In this document: positions 17,409-25,641 of the stretch, in pieces
Position numbering within the stretch: position 1 is the stretch's first letter
Layout of the letters: every line of letters begins with the position of its first letter
DNA from: Oceanihabitans gracilariae
Lineage (GTDB): Bacteria > Bacteroidota > Bacteroidia > Flavobacteriales > Flavobacteriaceae
Assembly (NCBI RefSeq): GCF_042684485.1
Contig: NZ_JBHULM010000011.1
Span: 1,612,001 to 1,676,000 of the forward strand
DNA: 64,000 nucleotides
Direction of reading: 5' to 3'
Position numbers and translations under genes: made by a program
The notes under the pieces: model-generated
Told to the model about the DNA's origin: nothing
The model's input: only the letters and a program-made list of their open reading frames with translations
The model's database searches: none

Positions 17409-18155
17409 ATGGAAAATAGAACAGACAAAAATTCATATACTATAATCTTTGCCATAGCAATGGTAATTGTAGTAGGAGGTTTGCTAGCTTTTACGGCTTC
17501 TGCATTAAGACCTAAAATTGATAATAACGAAAGATTAGAAAAGCAACAAAATATATTGTATGCTATGGGTATTAACGAAAACGAAGGTAATTCTGCCGTT
17601 TTTGTTTCTACAGATAAAGCTCCAGAATTGTTTAATCAATACATAAAAAAACAAATTGTAATTGAAGGAGACAAAGTATCTGAAAACGATAAAGCATATC
17701 TAATCGATGTAAAAAAAGAACAAACAAGCGCTAAAGCAGGTAACGTTAGAAAACTTCCTTTGTTTATTGGTGAAAAAGATGGTAAAACATACTATATCGC
17801 ACCAATTAGGGGTAAAGGACTTTGGGATGCAATCTGGGCATATATAGCAATGGATGAAAACATGGTTGTACAAGGTGCTTATTTTGATCATAAAGGAGAA
17901 ACTGCTGGTTTAGGTGCAAACATTAAACAACGTTTCTTTATGGATGACTTTATTGGTGAACACCTAAAGTCTAACGGAAACTTTAAAGGTATTAATATCT
18001 CTAAAAGTAACAACGATCCTAAAAACGAAGATAAAACAGATAATGAGGTAGATGCAATAGCTGGTGCAACAATTACTGGAGATGGTGTTTCTGCAATGAT
18101 TAAATCAGAGCTTAAACAATATGTACCTTATTTTGATAACTTAAAAAACAATTAA
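17409..18155 (+). CDS. nqrC: Na+-translocating NADH:quinone reductase subunit C
   Basis: A 248-residue subunit with one N-terminal membrane helix (about 10-32) and a periplasmic FMN-binding domain. The flavinylation motif DAIAGAT lies at 215-221, with T221 as the expected FMN ester site, followed by the usual TGDGVSAMI. GKGLWDAIWAYIA and HKGETAGLGANI are further NqrC signatures. It accepts electrons from the intramembrane Fe-S cluster of NqrD/E and passes them to NqrB. The alanine in AGAT instead of serine is a mild variation. The gap to nqrD is three bases. Confidence 0.97.
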   Translation: MENRTDKNSYTIIFAIAMVIVVGGLLAFTASALRPKIDNNERLEKQQNILYAMGINENEGNSAVFVSTDKAPELFNQYIKKQIVIEGDKVSENDKAYLIDVKKEQTSAKAGNVRKLPLFIGEKDGKTYYIAPIRGKGLWDAIWAYIAMDENMVVQGAYFDHKGETAGLGANIKQRFFMDDFIGEHLKSNGNFKGINISKSNNDPKNEDKTDNEVDAIAGATITGDGVSAMIKSELKQYVPYFDNLKNN

Positions 18156-18158
18156 TTT

Positions 18159-18803
18159 ATGGGACTTTTATCAAAAAAAGACGCAGCATTAATTACAGAT
18201 CCATTAGCAGATAACAACCCAATTACTATTCAAGTACTTGGTATATGTTCTGCATTAGCAATTACTGCAGAACTAGAAGCTGCAATTGTAATGTCTGTTT
18301 CTGTATTATTTGTATTAGCAATTGGTAACGTAGTTATCTCTTTAATGCGAAATATTATACCTTCAAAAATTAGAATTATTGTACAACTAATTGTAGTTGC
18401 TGCATTAGTAATTATAGTAGATCAAGTATTAAAAGCTTTTGCTTATGAATTAAGTAAAACACTTTCTGTATTTGTTGGGTTAATTATTACAAACTGTATC
18501 ATTATGGGACGTTTTGAAGCTTTTGCTTTAGCAAACAAACCATGGCGTTCTTTCCTTGACGGAATTGGAAATGCTTTAGGATATGGTGTTATTTTAATTA
18601 TTGTTGCATTCTTTAGAGAACTTTTAGGAGCAGGTACTTTATTAGGTATTCCTGTATTAGGAGATCCTATTGAAAAAACAGGATTATACGCATTAGGTTA
18701 CGAAAATAATGGTTTCATGATTATGCCTCCAATGGCATTAATTGTTGTAGGAATTATTATTTGGGTACAACGTAGTAGAAACAAAGCCTTAATTGAAGAT
18801 TAA
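18159..18803 (+). CDS. nqrD: Na+-translocating NADH:quinone reductase subunit D
   Basis: A 214-residue integral-membrane subunit with about six hydrophobic segments. Two conserved half-helix cysteines are visible, C30 in LGICSALAIT and C113 in TNCIIMGRFEAFA. In the known structure they share a 2Fe-2S cluster with NqrE in the middle of the membrane. Both are intact here. Length and the LGYGVILIIVAFFRELLG segment fit the NqrD/RnfE family. The assignment to NQR rather than RNF is fixed by the flanking nqrC and nqrE. Confidence 0.97.
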   Translation: MGLLSKKDAALITDPLADNNPITIQVLGICSALAITAELEAAIVMSVSVLFVLAIGNVVISLMRNIIPSKIRIIVQLIVVAALVIIVDQVLKAFAYELSKTLSVFVGLIITNCIIMGRFEAFALANKPWRSFLDGIGNALGYGVILIIVAFFRELLGAGTLLGIPVLGDPIEKTGLYALGYENNGFMIMPPMALIVVGIIIWVQRSRNKALIED

Positions 18804-18832
18804 GCTAGTAACTACTAACAAACTATAAAAAA

Positions 18833-19546
18833 ATGGAACATTTAGAATTATTTTTAAAATCGATATTTATAGATAACATGGTATTTTCCGTATTCTTAGG
18901 AATGTGTTCATACCTTGCAGTATCTAAAAAAGTAAGTACAGCTGTTGGTTTAGGTGCCGCAGTTATCTTTGTACTTGCTATAACAGTACCTTTAAACTGG
19001 TTATTAGATCAGTATGTATTACAACCAGGAGCATTAAAATGGTTAGGTGCAGATTATGCAGACTACGACTTAAGTTTCCTTTCTTTTATCATGTTTATTG
19101 CAACTATTGCAACCATGGTACAATTAGTAGAAATTGTAGTAGAAAAGTTTTCGCCATCTCTTTATAACTCCCTTGGTATCTTTTTACCATTAATTGCTGT
19201 AAACTGTGCCATTTTAGGAGGTTCTTTATTCATGCAATCTCGTGAAATACCAACATTAAGCCTTGCTACTGTATATGGTATTGGTTCAGGAATTGGATGG
19301 TTCTTAGCTATTCTAGCAATTGCAGCCATTCGTGAAAAAATTAGATATTCTAACGTACCACCAGCATTAAGAGGTTTAGGTATAACTTTTATCATTACAG
19401 GTTTAATGGCTATTGGTTTTATGAGCTTTGGTGGAATGTTAACAGGTGGAGACGAAGAAGCTAAAGAAGATGGTACAGCACAAGTTGAAACTGTAGATCA
19501 AGAAAGCACAAAAGAGTTAGCTAACAATACAATAACAAATGACTAA
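18833..19546 (+). CDS. nqrE: Na+-translocating NADH:quinone reductase subunit E, with extra acidic tail
   Basis: A 237-residue integral-membrane partner of NqrD. The cluster cysteines are C25 in LGMCSYLAV and C125 in AVNCAILGG. The conserved core ends near residue 205 (FMSFGGM). About 30 further residues, rich in Glu, Asp, Thr and Gln (GGDEEAKEDGTAQVETVDQE), extend past the usual end; Vibrio NqrE is close to 198 residues. The tail is hydrophilic, with no detectable motif. The gene starts 29 bases after nqrD, the largest gap in the operon, and overlaps nqrF by 8 bases, so the tail coding region also contains the start of nqrF. Confidence 0.96.
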   Translation: MEHLELFLKSIFIDNMVFSVFLGMCSYLAVSKKVSTAVGLGAAVIFVLAITVPLNWLLDQYVLQPGALKWLGADYADYDLSFLSFIMFIATIATMVQLVEIVVEKFSPSLYNSLGIFLPLIAVNCAILGGSLFMQSREIPTLSLATVYGIGSGIGWFLAILAIAAIREKIRYSNVPPALRGLGITFIITGLMAIGFMSFGGMLTGGDEEAKEDGTAQVETVDQESTKELANNTITND

Positions 19547-20861
19547 CATGATATTAGCAGCAAGTACATTAGGAACCATAATAGCAACTGTAGCAGCTTT
19601 TTTACTAGTAACTTTATTATTAGTAGCTCTGTTATTATTTGTAAAACAAAAATTGTCTCCATCTGGTCCAGTAAAGATCAAGATTAATGGAGAACGTGAA
19701 ATAGAAGTAGCTTCGGGAGATAGTTTATTATCTACCTTAGGATCACAAAAAATATTTTTACCTTCAGCATGTGGTGGTGGTGGTACATGTATTCAATGTG
19801 AATGTCACGTACTTTCTGGTGGTGGTGAAGCATTACCAACAGAAACACCTCACTTTTCTAGAAAAGAATTAGCACATGGTGCACGTTTATCTTGTCAGGT
19901 AAAAGTGAAGCAAGACATGGAAATTACCATTCCAGAAGAAGTTTTCGGAATTAAAAAATGGGAAGCAACCGTTGTTTCTAACTATAATGTAGCCACATTT
20001 ATTAAAGAGTTTGTAGTTGAAATTCCTGAGGATATGGATTACAAAGCTGGTGGTTATATTCAAATTGAAATCCCTAACTGTGAAGTAAAATATTCTGATA
20101 TGGATATTACTGCACATCCAGATGATCATCCTGGTGAACCAGATAAATTTAAAGCAGATTGGGAGAAATTTGGTCTTTGGCCATTAGTCATGAAAAATGA
20201 CGAACCTGTAGAAAGAGCTTATTCTATGGCCTCTTATCCTGCAGAAGGAAGAAGAATCATGCTTAATGTGCGTGTTGCAACTCCTCCTTTTGATAGAGCT
20301 AAAGGTGGCTGGATGGATGTAAATCCTGGTGTAGCTTCTTCTTATATCTTTAACCAAAAAGTAGGAGATAAAGTAACTATATCAGGACCTTATGGTGAGT
20401 TCTTTATTAATGAGTCTGATGCAGAAATGTTATATGTAGGAGGTGGAGCAGGTATGGCACCAATGCGTTCACATCTATATCAATTATTCAGAACCATTAA
20501 AACAGGAAGAAAAGTTACATATTGGTATGGTGGACGTTCTAAAGCAGAATTATTCTATATTCACTACTTTAGAGCATTAGAAAAAGATTTCCCGAACTTC
20601 AAATTCTTTATTGCATTATCTGATCCAACTGAAGCAGATAATTGGAAAGTTAAAAAGGATATTAATGATGAAGAAGGAGACGGATTTGTAGGGTTTATAC
20701 ACCAAGTAGTTATAGATCAATATTTATCTAAACACGAAGCACCAGAAGATTTAGAATTATACTTCTGTGGTCCTCCATTAATGAACCAAGCGGTTCAAAA
20801 AATGGGAGAAGATTTCGGTATGGATGATGAAAATATCCGATTTGATGACTTTGGAGGTTAA
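19539..20861 (+). CDS. nqrF: Na+-translocating NADH:quinone reductase subunit F (NADH-oxidising)
   Basis: A 440-residue subunit where NADH electrons enter the complex. An N-terminal membrane helix (about 5-36) is followed by a 2Fe-2S ferredoxin domain with C78, C84 and C87 in SACGGGGTCIQCEC plus C119, then a ferredoxin-reductase-like FAD domain (RAYSMASYPAEGRR) and an NADH-binding domain (GGGAGMAPMRSH and YFCGPPLMNQAV). The length is slightly above Vibrio NqrF (about 408). Translation could start at 19539 or at the second ATG at 19548. The first overlaps nqrE by 8 bases and is preferred for coupling. A strong terminator follows, closing the operon. Confidence 0.97.
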   Translation: MTNMILAASTLGTIIATVAAFLLVTLLLVALLLFVKQKLSPSGPVKIKINGEREIEVASGDSLLSTLGSQKIFLPSACGGGGTCIQCECHVLSGGGEALPTETPHFSRKELAHGARLSCQVKVKQDMEITIPEEVFGIKKWEATVVSNYNVATFIKEFVVEIPEDMDYKAGGYIQIEIPNCEVKYSDMDITAHPDDHPGEPDKFKADWEKFGLWPLVMKNDEPVERAYSMASYPAEGRRIMLNVRVATPPFDRAKGGWMDVNPGVASSYIFNQKVGDKVTISGPYGEFFINESDAEMLYVGGGAGMAPMRSHLYQLFRTIKTGRKVTYWYGGRSKAELFYIHYFRALEKDFPNFKFFIALSDPTEADNWKVKKDINDEEGDGFVGFIHQVVIDQYLSKHEAPEDLELYFCGPPLMNQAVQKMGEDFGMDDENIRFDDFGG

Positions 20862-20910
20862 AATCAATTAAACTTTCAAGTTATTTCTAGAAAACTCTAG
20901 AAATCAAGCA

Positions 20911-20943
20911 TAAAAAAACCAACACAAACGTGTTGGTTTTTTT
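20911..20943 (+). terminator. Terminator of the nqr operon
   Basis: A 7-bp stem CCAACAC/GTGTTGG with a 4-base loop, extended by A/T pairs and ended by a T run, lies about 50 bases after nqrF. Confidence 0.9.
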
Positions 20944-21181
20944 ATGCTTATTAGTTTCATTTCCATCTAGTTTCTTTAATCAAAATAAAAAATATAAAAG
21001 CTAACTTTCTGTCTTTTAAGGTGGTAGGTTTTTTGTAGTGTAATTAGCTAGTTATTAATCTATTTAAAACAAGTGGTCTGTATTACTTTTCCTATAAATT
21101 TTAACAGTTTTAATGTATCCTTAAAGTTTATTTGATTTTAAATTTTATTTATCTTGTAGGCATAAAATAATAGTTAAAATA
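20944..21181 (+). other. AT-rich gap upstream of the M43 protease gene
   Basis: After the nqr terminator this stretch holds no convincing open frame, RNA or repeat. It presumably contains the promoter of the following T9SS protease gene. The nearest -7-like string is TATCTTGT (21149-21156), a weak match to TAnnTTTG. Confidence 0.4.
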
Positions 21182-24040
21182 ATGAAACAAAAAAACTTTA
21201 ATGTTTTATGTTTTGGATTCGCATTTTTCAGTGTTTTAGGTATCCAAGCACAAAAACTCAACAAACAACCCATTAACAAGTCTACAAAGACTGTAAACCT
21301 TTCTAATAAACAGTTGCAACAGCAACCTGCTTTTCAATTAACTCCAGAAAATTTAAGAGGACTTAATGAAACAGGATATGTTAGATGTTTAACTGTAGAG
21401 AATGAAGAAATATTAAAAGCATCAGATCCTAATCGTCTTTCTACAGAAGAGTTTGAAGCTTGGTTAGCTCCTAAATTAGAGATTACAAAAGCACAATTAG
21501 CAGCTGGTAGACGTGTAGTTTACAATATACCTGTTGTAGTTCATGTTGTACACGATGGTAAAAGTATAAATACTAATGGTGAAGCTAACAATGAAAATAT
21601 ATCTTATGCACAAGCGGTTTCGCAAATTCAAGTGTTAAATGAAGATTATAGAAGAATTTCTGGTACTAATGGAGGTCTTAATACTACAGGAGCTGCTGTA
21701 GATGTTGAAATAAACTTTTGTTTAGCAGTTACAGATCCAGATGGTAACCCAACAACAGGAGTTGTTCGTCATGATATTACACCTTATTCTAATACACAAA
21801 CAACGTTTGTTACAGATGATTGGGAAACTAATGCAGATGTTCAGCAATTAAAAACAAATACCCAATGGGATCCTACACAATACATGAATATGTGGTGTAT
21901 TAAACCAGGTGGTAATAGTTTAAATCATCCTACCAATCCAGGTTTAAGTGGTTTATTAGGATATGCGCAATTTCCAAGTAATTCTGGTTTAGCTGGTGTA
22001 CAAACTAATGCAGGAGCAGCTAGTACAGATGGAGTTGTAGCTGGTTATGATTCTTTTGGTACAGAAGATTTAAATGATGGAAGTTTTATTATAAACAATT
22101 CTTACAATTTAGGAAGAACTATGACCCATGAAGTTGGTCACTGGTTAGGATTACGCCATATTTGGGGTGATGGTGGTTGTGGAGTAGATGATTACTGTGA
22201 TGATACTCCAGAATCAGATTCTGCAAATTATGATTGTGCTGCAGTTACTAGTTGTGGTTCAGCAGATCAGTATCAAAATTATATGGATTATTCTTTTGAT
22301 TATTGTATGGATACTTTTACTGAAGACCAAAAAGCAAGAATTGTAACGGTAATGCAAAATTCTCCTAGAAGAATGGAATTAAATACTTCTAATGCATGTC
22401 AAGCAGCTGCACCATATATTAAATTTGGTAGTGCTACAGGAAGTGCAACAGAAGGTACAGATTGTGCATATACAGATTATAACTTTGATGTTGAGATTCA
22501 ATTAGCACCAACAGGAAATGCAACAGTTACTTTTAACGTAGATTCTGGTTCTGCAACTAACAATGTAGATTACCAATTAGTTAATAATACAGTTGATTTT
22601 GCTAGTGGAGCAACAGATACACAAAATTTAACGTTACGTGTATTTAATGATGGTATTATTGAAGGAGATGAAACTATCGTTGTTTCTATGAGTTTATCTG
22701 GAAGTAGTGATGCTATTTTAGATCCTAACTTAAACACGACTACAATTACTATTAGTGATGATGATTTTGCACCTAGTAGTTCAACATTTGTAGATGTATA
22801 CGATGAAGATTTTGAAGATTTAACAGGATGGCTTATTGTTGACGGAGATGGTGATGGCGATAATTGGGGAGCTGTAAACGGAGCAGAAGGTATTGGTGAT
22901 ATTATGGGAGCTGCAGCATTTTCAGCAACTAATGATGCTGCTATTGGTGGATTTAGTACTTATGATCCTGATAATTATTTAATAAGCCCAGAGTTTACTA
23001 TACCTGCAGGAATGAATGAAGCTTCTCTTAGTTTTATTATTGGTGCATTTAGTCAAACTAGTACTGCTCAAGACTATTATTCGGTATATTTTACAACCGA
23101 TTCAGATACAGATTTAGAAGAGTTTGTTATAGAAGATAACCATGCAAATACAGCGGAAGCAACAACAGAGGTTAGAAACTATGATATGTCTGCTTATATA
23201 GGTATGACAGGTAGCTTAGTATTTAGACACCATAACTCTGCAACAGGTGATGGGTTATTATTGTTAGATACTATTGATGTTAATGCAGTATCTGGTACAG
23301 ACGTGCAAACAGATGTAAATACAGCAACAGCAGAAACTTTATTATTAAATGCAATGGGTACTGCTCCTACATTTGATGCTACTACAGGTTTTATAATGGC
23401 ACAACTTCAAAACAACACTAGTTTTGATTATGGTTGTACAAATGTATCTGTATTTAGAGCTGGTTTATCTGCACAAACCTATAATGGTTCTGTAACTGCA
23501 GATTTTGTTACTGATAAAGTATTTAGAGTAACTACAGCAAATACAACCAACTCTGGTGATGCTACAAATACATTCTACTTTACTGAAGCTGAAGTAGCAG
23601 GATGGGAAACAACAACAGGTAATAATAGAGCAGACATCTATATTATAAGAGAAGTTGCTGGTTCTGCAGTAGAATCTGTACCTGTAACTATTGGTGCCTT
23701 TGGTGATCATGTTACTGTTTCAGGAGATTTTACTGGTGTAGAAGGTGATTATTATTTTGGTACTTCAACTAGTTTAAGTGTAAACGAATCTAGTTTTGAA
23801 ACATTTAGTTTATATCCTAATCCTACTACAGGAGAAGTGTATATTCAATTAAGTTCTAATGAAGATGTAAGTATTGTATTATATGATATTAGAGGACGTA
23901 AAGTTTTTGCTAATACTTATAAAAATAATGCAAGCATATTTACTAAAACAATAAACTTAGATACTATATCTTCTGGTATGTATTTATTAAAAGTAAAAAG
24001 TGGAGCTAAACAAACCACTAAAAAGATTGTAAAACAATAA
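21182..24040 (+). CDS. T9SS-exported M43 (pappalysin-like) zinc metalloprotease
   Basis: A 952-residue secreted multidomain protease. The signal peptide ends near residue 24 (GIQAQ). A propeptide-like stretch precedes the M43 catalytic domain, with the extended zinc motif HEVGHWLGLRH at 316-326 (zinc ligands H316, H320, H326, base E317), the Cys/Asp-rich insert GDGGCGVDDYCDDTPE and a Met-turn in NYMDYSFDYCMD. Residues about 410-520 look like a Calx-beta-like domain (SATEGTD, IEGDETIVVSM). Residues about 530-690 resemble a MAM-like or cleaved-adhesin (choice-of-anchor J) jelly roll (DEDFEDLTGWLIVDGDGDGDNW). The last 80 residues form a T9SS type A sorting domain (SLYPNPTTGEVYI, SSGMYLLKVK). It probably degrades extracellular protein. 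It sits between the nqr operon and apbE, with its own terminator. Confidence 0.88.
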   Translation: MKQKNFNVLCFGFAFFSVLGIQAQKLNKQPINKSTKTVNLSNKQLQQQPAFQLTPENLRGLNETGYVRCLTVENEEILKASDPNRLSTEEFEAWLAPKLEITKAQLAAGRRVVYNIPVVVHVVHDGKSINTNGEANNENISYAQAVSQIQVLNEDYRRISGTNGGLNTTGAAVDVEINFCLAVTDPDGNPTTGVVRHDITPYSNTQTTFVTDDWETNADVQQLKTNTQWDPTQYMNMWCIKPGGNSLNHPTNPGLSGLLGYAQFPSNSGLAGVQTNAGAASTDGVVAGYDSFGTEDLNDGSFIINNSYNLGRTMTHEVGHWLGLRHIWGDGGCGVDDYCDDTPESDSANYDCAAVTSCGSADQYQNYMDYSFDYCMDTFTEDQKARIVTVMQNSPRRMELNTSNACQAAAPYIKFGSATGSATEGTDCAYTDYNFDVEIQLAPTGNATVTFNVDSGSATNNVDYQLVNNTVDFASGATDTQNLTLRVFNDGIIEGDETIVVSMSLSGSSDAILDPNLNTTTITISDDDFAPSSSTFVDVYDEDFEDLTGWLIVDGDGDGDNWGAVNGAEGIGDIMGAAAFSATNDAAIGGFSTYDPDNYLISPEFTIPAGMNEASLSFIIGAFSQTSTAQDYYSVYFTTDSDTDLEEFVIEDNHANTAEATTEVRNYDMSAYIGMTGSLVFRHHNSATGDGLLLLDTIDVNAVSGTDVQTDVNTATAETLLLNAMGTAPTFDATTGFIMAQLQNNTSFDYGCTNVSVFRAGLSAQTYNGSVTADFVTDKVFRVTTANTTNSGDATNTFYFTEAEVAGWETTTGNNRADIYIIREVAGSAVESVPVTIGAFGDHVTVSGDFTGVEGDYYFGTSTSLSVNESSFETFSLYPNPTTGEVYIQLSSNEDVSIVLYDIRGRKVFANTYKNNASIFTKTINLDTISSGMYLLKVKSGAKQTTKKIVKQ

Positions 24041-24057
24041 ACTGTTTTAAATCTATT

Positions 24058-24088
24058 AAAAACCCAATACGAAAGTATTGGGTTTTTT
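24058..24088 (+). terminator. Terminator of the M43 protease gene
   Basis: A perfect stem (ACCCAATAC/GTATTGGGT) with a GAAA tetraloop, A run before and T run after, lies just past the stop codon. Confidence 0.92.
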
Positions 24089-24109
24089 TATTATAATAAG
24101 TAATTGTAG

Positions 24110-24117
24110 TACTTTTG
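24110..24117 (+). promoter_or_regulatory. Predicted -7 element, almost touching the next start codon
   Basis: TACTTTTG matches TAnnTTTG exactly and ends only four bases before the ATG at 24122. Transcription from it would begin at or near the start codon, giving a leaderless message. Confidence 0.45.
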
Positions 24118-24121
24118 TAGC

Positions 24122-24499
24122 ATGAGCAAACCTCTTTCAAAACAGGAATTACATAATTTAGCCATGAACCATGTTGGCAAAGATTTAGAAAAACGTGGTT
24201 TTGAGTTTGTAGCTATTAATAGTACACTAAAAAAGCATCCTCAATTTGTATGTATTGATAAAAATAGTCAGTACTTTTTTGTAATTGTTCGTGCTGTATT
24301 ATTGCCAGAAAACCCAAATAACTATGATGTAATATGGATGGAATCTTTTAAAAAACATGCTTCTGATAAAAATGCCAAAGTATTATATGCAGGAGTAGGT
24401 TTAGGGAATCCAGATGGAGAACATTTACCAGTGTATTTAAACAAAGAATACCTAATAGAGTATAATGGTATTCAAGTTATTGAAACAAACCTAAATTAA
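24122..24499 (+). CDS. Conserved small protein linked to nqr/apbE, function unknown
   Basis: A 125-residue soluble protein with mixed alpha/beta character and no signal peptide, membrane segment or cysteine cluster. Notable strings are LAMNHVGKDLEKRGFEFVAINS, which is partly helical, and YFFVIVRAVLLPENPNNYDVIW. I recall homologues in flavobacterial genomes next to apbE and labelled as Na+-NQR subunit F, a label its sequence does not support because it has no ferredoxin, FAD or NADH motif. It lies 61 bases before apbE on the same strand with no hairpin between them, so an operon with the NQR flavin transferase is likely. A role in NQR assembly or flavinylation is inference from position only. 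Confidence 0.7.
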   Translation: MSKPLSKQELHNLAMNHVGKDLEKRGFEFVAINSTLKKHPQFVCIDKNSQYFFVIVRAVLLPENPNNYDVIWMESFKKHASDKNAKVLYAGVGLGNPDGEHLPVYLNKEYLIEYNGIQVIETNLN

Positions 24500-24560
24500 A
24501 CGGTTTTTAAGTAAGTTACTTTTCTGCAAATCTTAAATTGCAAACAAAATATTTTTTTAA

Positions 24561-25538
24561 ATGAAAAAATCTATCATTCTACTAGTATTGCTAACTAGTT
24601 TATTTTCTTGTACTAAAGAAAAAAAGAATATAAAATTAACAGATGCTGTTTTTGGCACAAGTTATTCCATATTATATGATGCCGAAAGTAATTACCAAAA
24701 GCAAATAGATAGTTTGTTTTATGTAATTAATAAATCATTGTCTACCTACCAGGAGAACTCAGATATTTCAAAAATTAATAGAAATGAAGCAAAAGAGGTA
24801 GATGCACATTTTATAAAAGTTTATACTGCTTCTAGACAATTTTACACACAAACAGATAGTGTTTTTGATCCAACTATAGGAACTGTAGTAAACGCATTAG
24901 GTTTTGGGCCAGAAAAGAAAATAGAGAAGTTAGACAGTCTTAAAATAGATAGTTTAATGCAGTTTGTAGGTTTAGACAAAACCTATCAAGCAGGTAACTT
25001 ATTATTTAAAAAATACCCAGAAACATTTTTAGACTTTAATGCTATAGCAAAAGGATATGCAGTAGATGTGGTTGCCGAATTTTTAGAGAGTAAAAAAGTA
25101 GAAAACTATTTAGTTGAAATTGGAGGCGAAATACGTACCAAAGGTATTAATGTAGAAAAAGAAACTGCATGGACAGTAGGTATTGATAAGCCAAATTTTG
25201 AAGGCACGCAATCTGTTTTAAAAGCTATTCCGTTACAAGATGTTGCTATGGCTACTTCAGGAACCTACAGAAAATTTAAGTTAGATGAAAACGGAAAACG
25301 TTATGCGCATATTATAGATGCTAAAACAGGGTATTCAAGCAAAACACACCTACTAAGTGTTTCGGTAATTGCACCAAATTGTATGACAGCTGATGCTTTT
25401 GCAACTGCATTTCAAGCAATGGGAATGGAAAAAACAAAAGCTTTCTTAAAAAACCATCCAGAGTTTAAAGTTTTTATTGTTTTTGAAAATGATAGAATGG
25501 AATTAGAGACATTGACAATAAATGGATTTCCAAAGTAG
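24561..25538 (+). CDS. apbE: FAD:protein FMN transferase ApbE (lipoprotein)
   Basis: A 325-residue periplasmic enzyme that transfers FMN from FAD to the threonine of D-x-x-x-G-A-T motifs, here expected on NqrC and the related site of NqrB. A lipobox-like LFSC places the acylated cysteine at about residue 17, as in many ApbE proteins. Core segments are FGTSYSILYDA, DPTIGTVVNALGFGP, DFNAIAKGYAVD, EIGGEIRTKG, AHIIDAKTGYSSKTH (metal site) and MTADAFATAFQAMG. The length is normal. It follows the small conserved gene and lies 7 kb from nqrB and nqrC with the M43 protease gene in between. Confidence 0.93.
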   Translation: MKKSIILLVLLTSLFSCTKEKKNIKLTDAVFGTSYSILYDAESNYQKQIDSLFYVINKSLSTYQENSDISKINRNEAKEVDAHFIKVYTASRQFYTQTDSVFDPTIGTVVNALGFGPEKKIEKLDSLKIDSLMQFVGLDKTYQAGNLLFKKYPETFLDFNAIAKGYAVDVVAEFLESKKVENYLVEIGGEIRTKGINVEKETAWTVGIDKPNFEGTQSVLKAIPLQDVAMATSGTYRKFKLDENGKRYAHIIDAKTGYSSKTHLLSVSVIAPNCMTADAFATAFQAMGMEKTKAFLKNHPEFKVFIVFENDRMELETLTINGFPK

Positions 25539-25553
25539 TAGGAATTTTCTATC

Positions 25554-25583
25554 TTAGAAGTTCAAATGCTATTTTTAGAAGTT
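25554..25583 (+). promoter_or_regulatory. Predicted LytTR-regulator binding site, copy 1 (autoregulation)
   Basis: Two identical 9-bp direct repeats TTAGAAGTT start at 25554 and 25575, 21 bp apart, which is two helical turns and the usual LytTR spacing. The AAGTT core resembles the known LytTR half-site. The pair ends 28 bases before a -7-like CAATTTTG and 58 bases before the kinase ATG. A second copy lies before the gene at 28355 with identical geometry. Confidence 0.6.
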
Positions 25584-25611
25584 GCGTATAATATTTTATT
25601 AATAATATATT

Positions 25612-25619
25612 CAATTTTG
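25612..25619 (+). promoter_or_regulatory. Predicted -7-like element of the LytS/LytTR operon
   Basis: CAATTTTG departs from TAnnTTTG only at the first base. No -33 TTG was seen, which fits a promoter that needs an activator bound at the repeats 28 bases upstream. Confidence 0.45.
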
Positions 25620-25641
25620 CCATGCACTACATTCTGATTCT

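Noticed and set aside
24122..24499. Annotation as Na+-NQR subunit F
   Set aside because: The protein has no ferredoxin cysteines, FAD motif or NADH motif, and a complete nqrF is present at 19539-20861.
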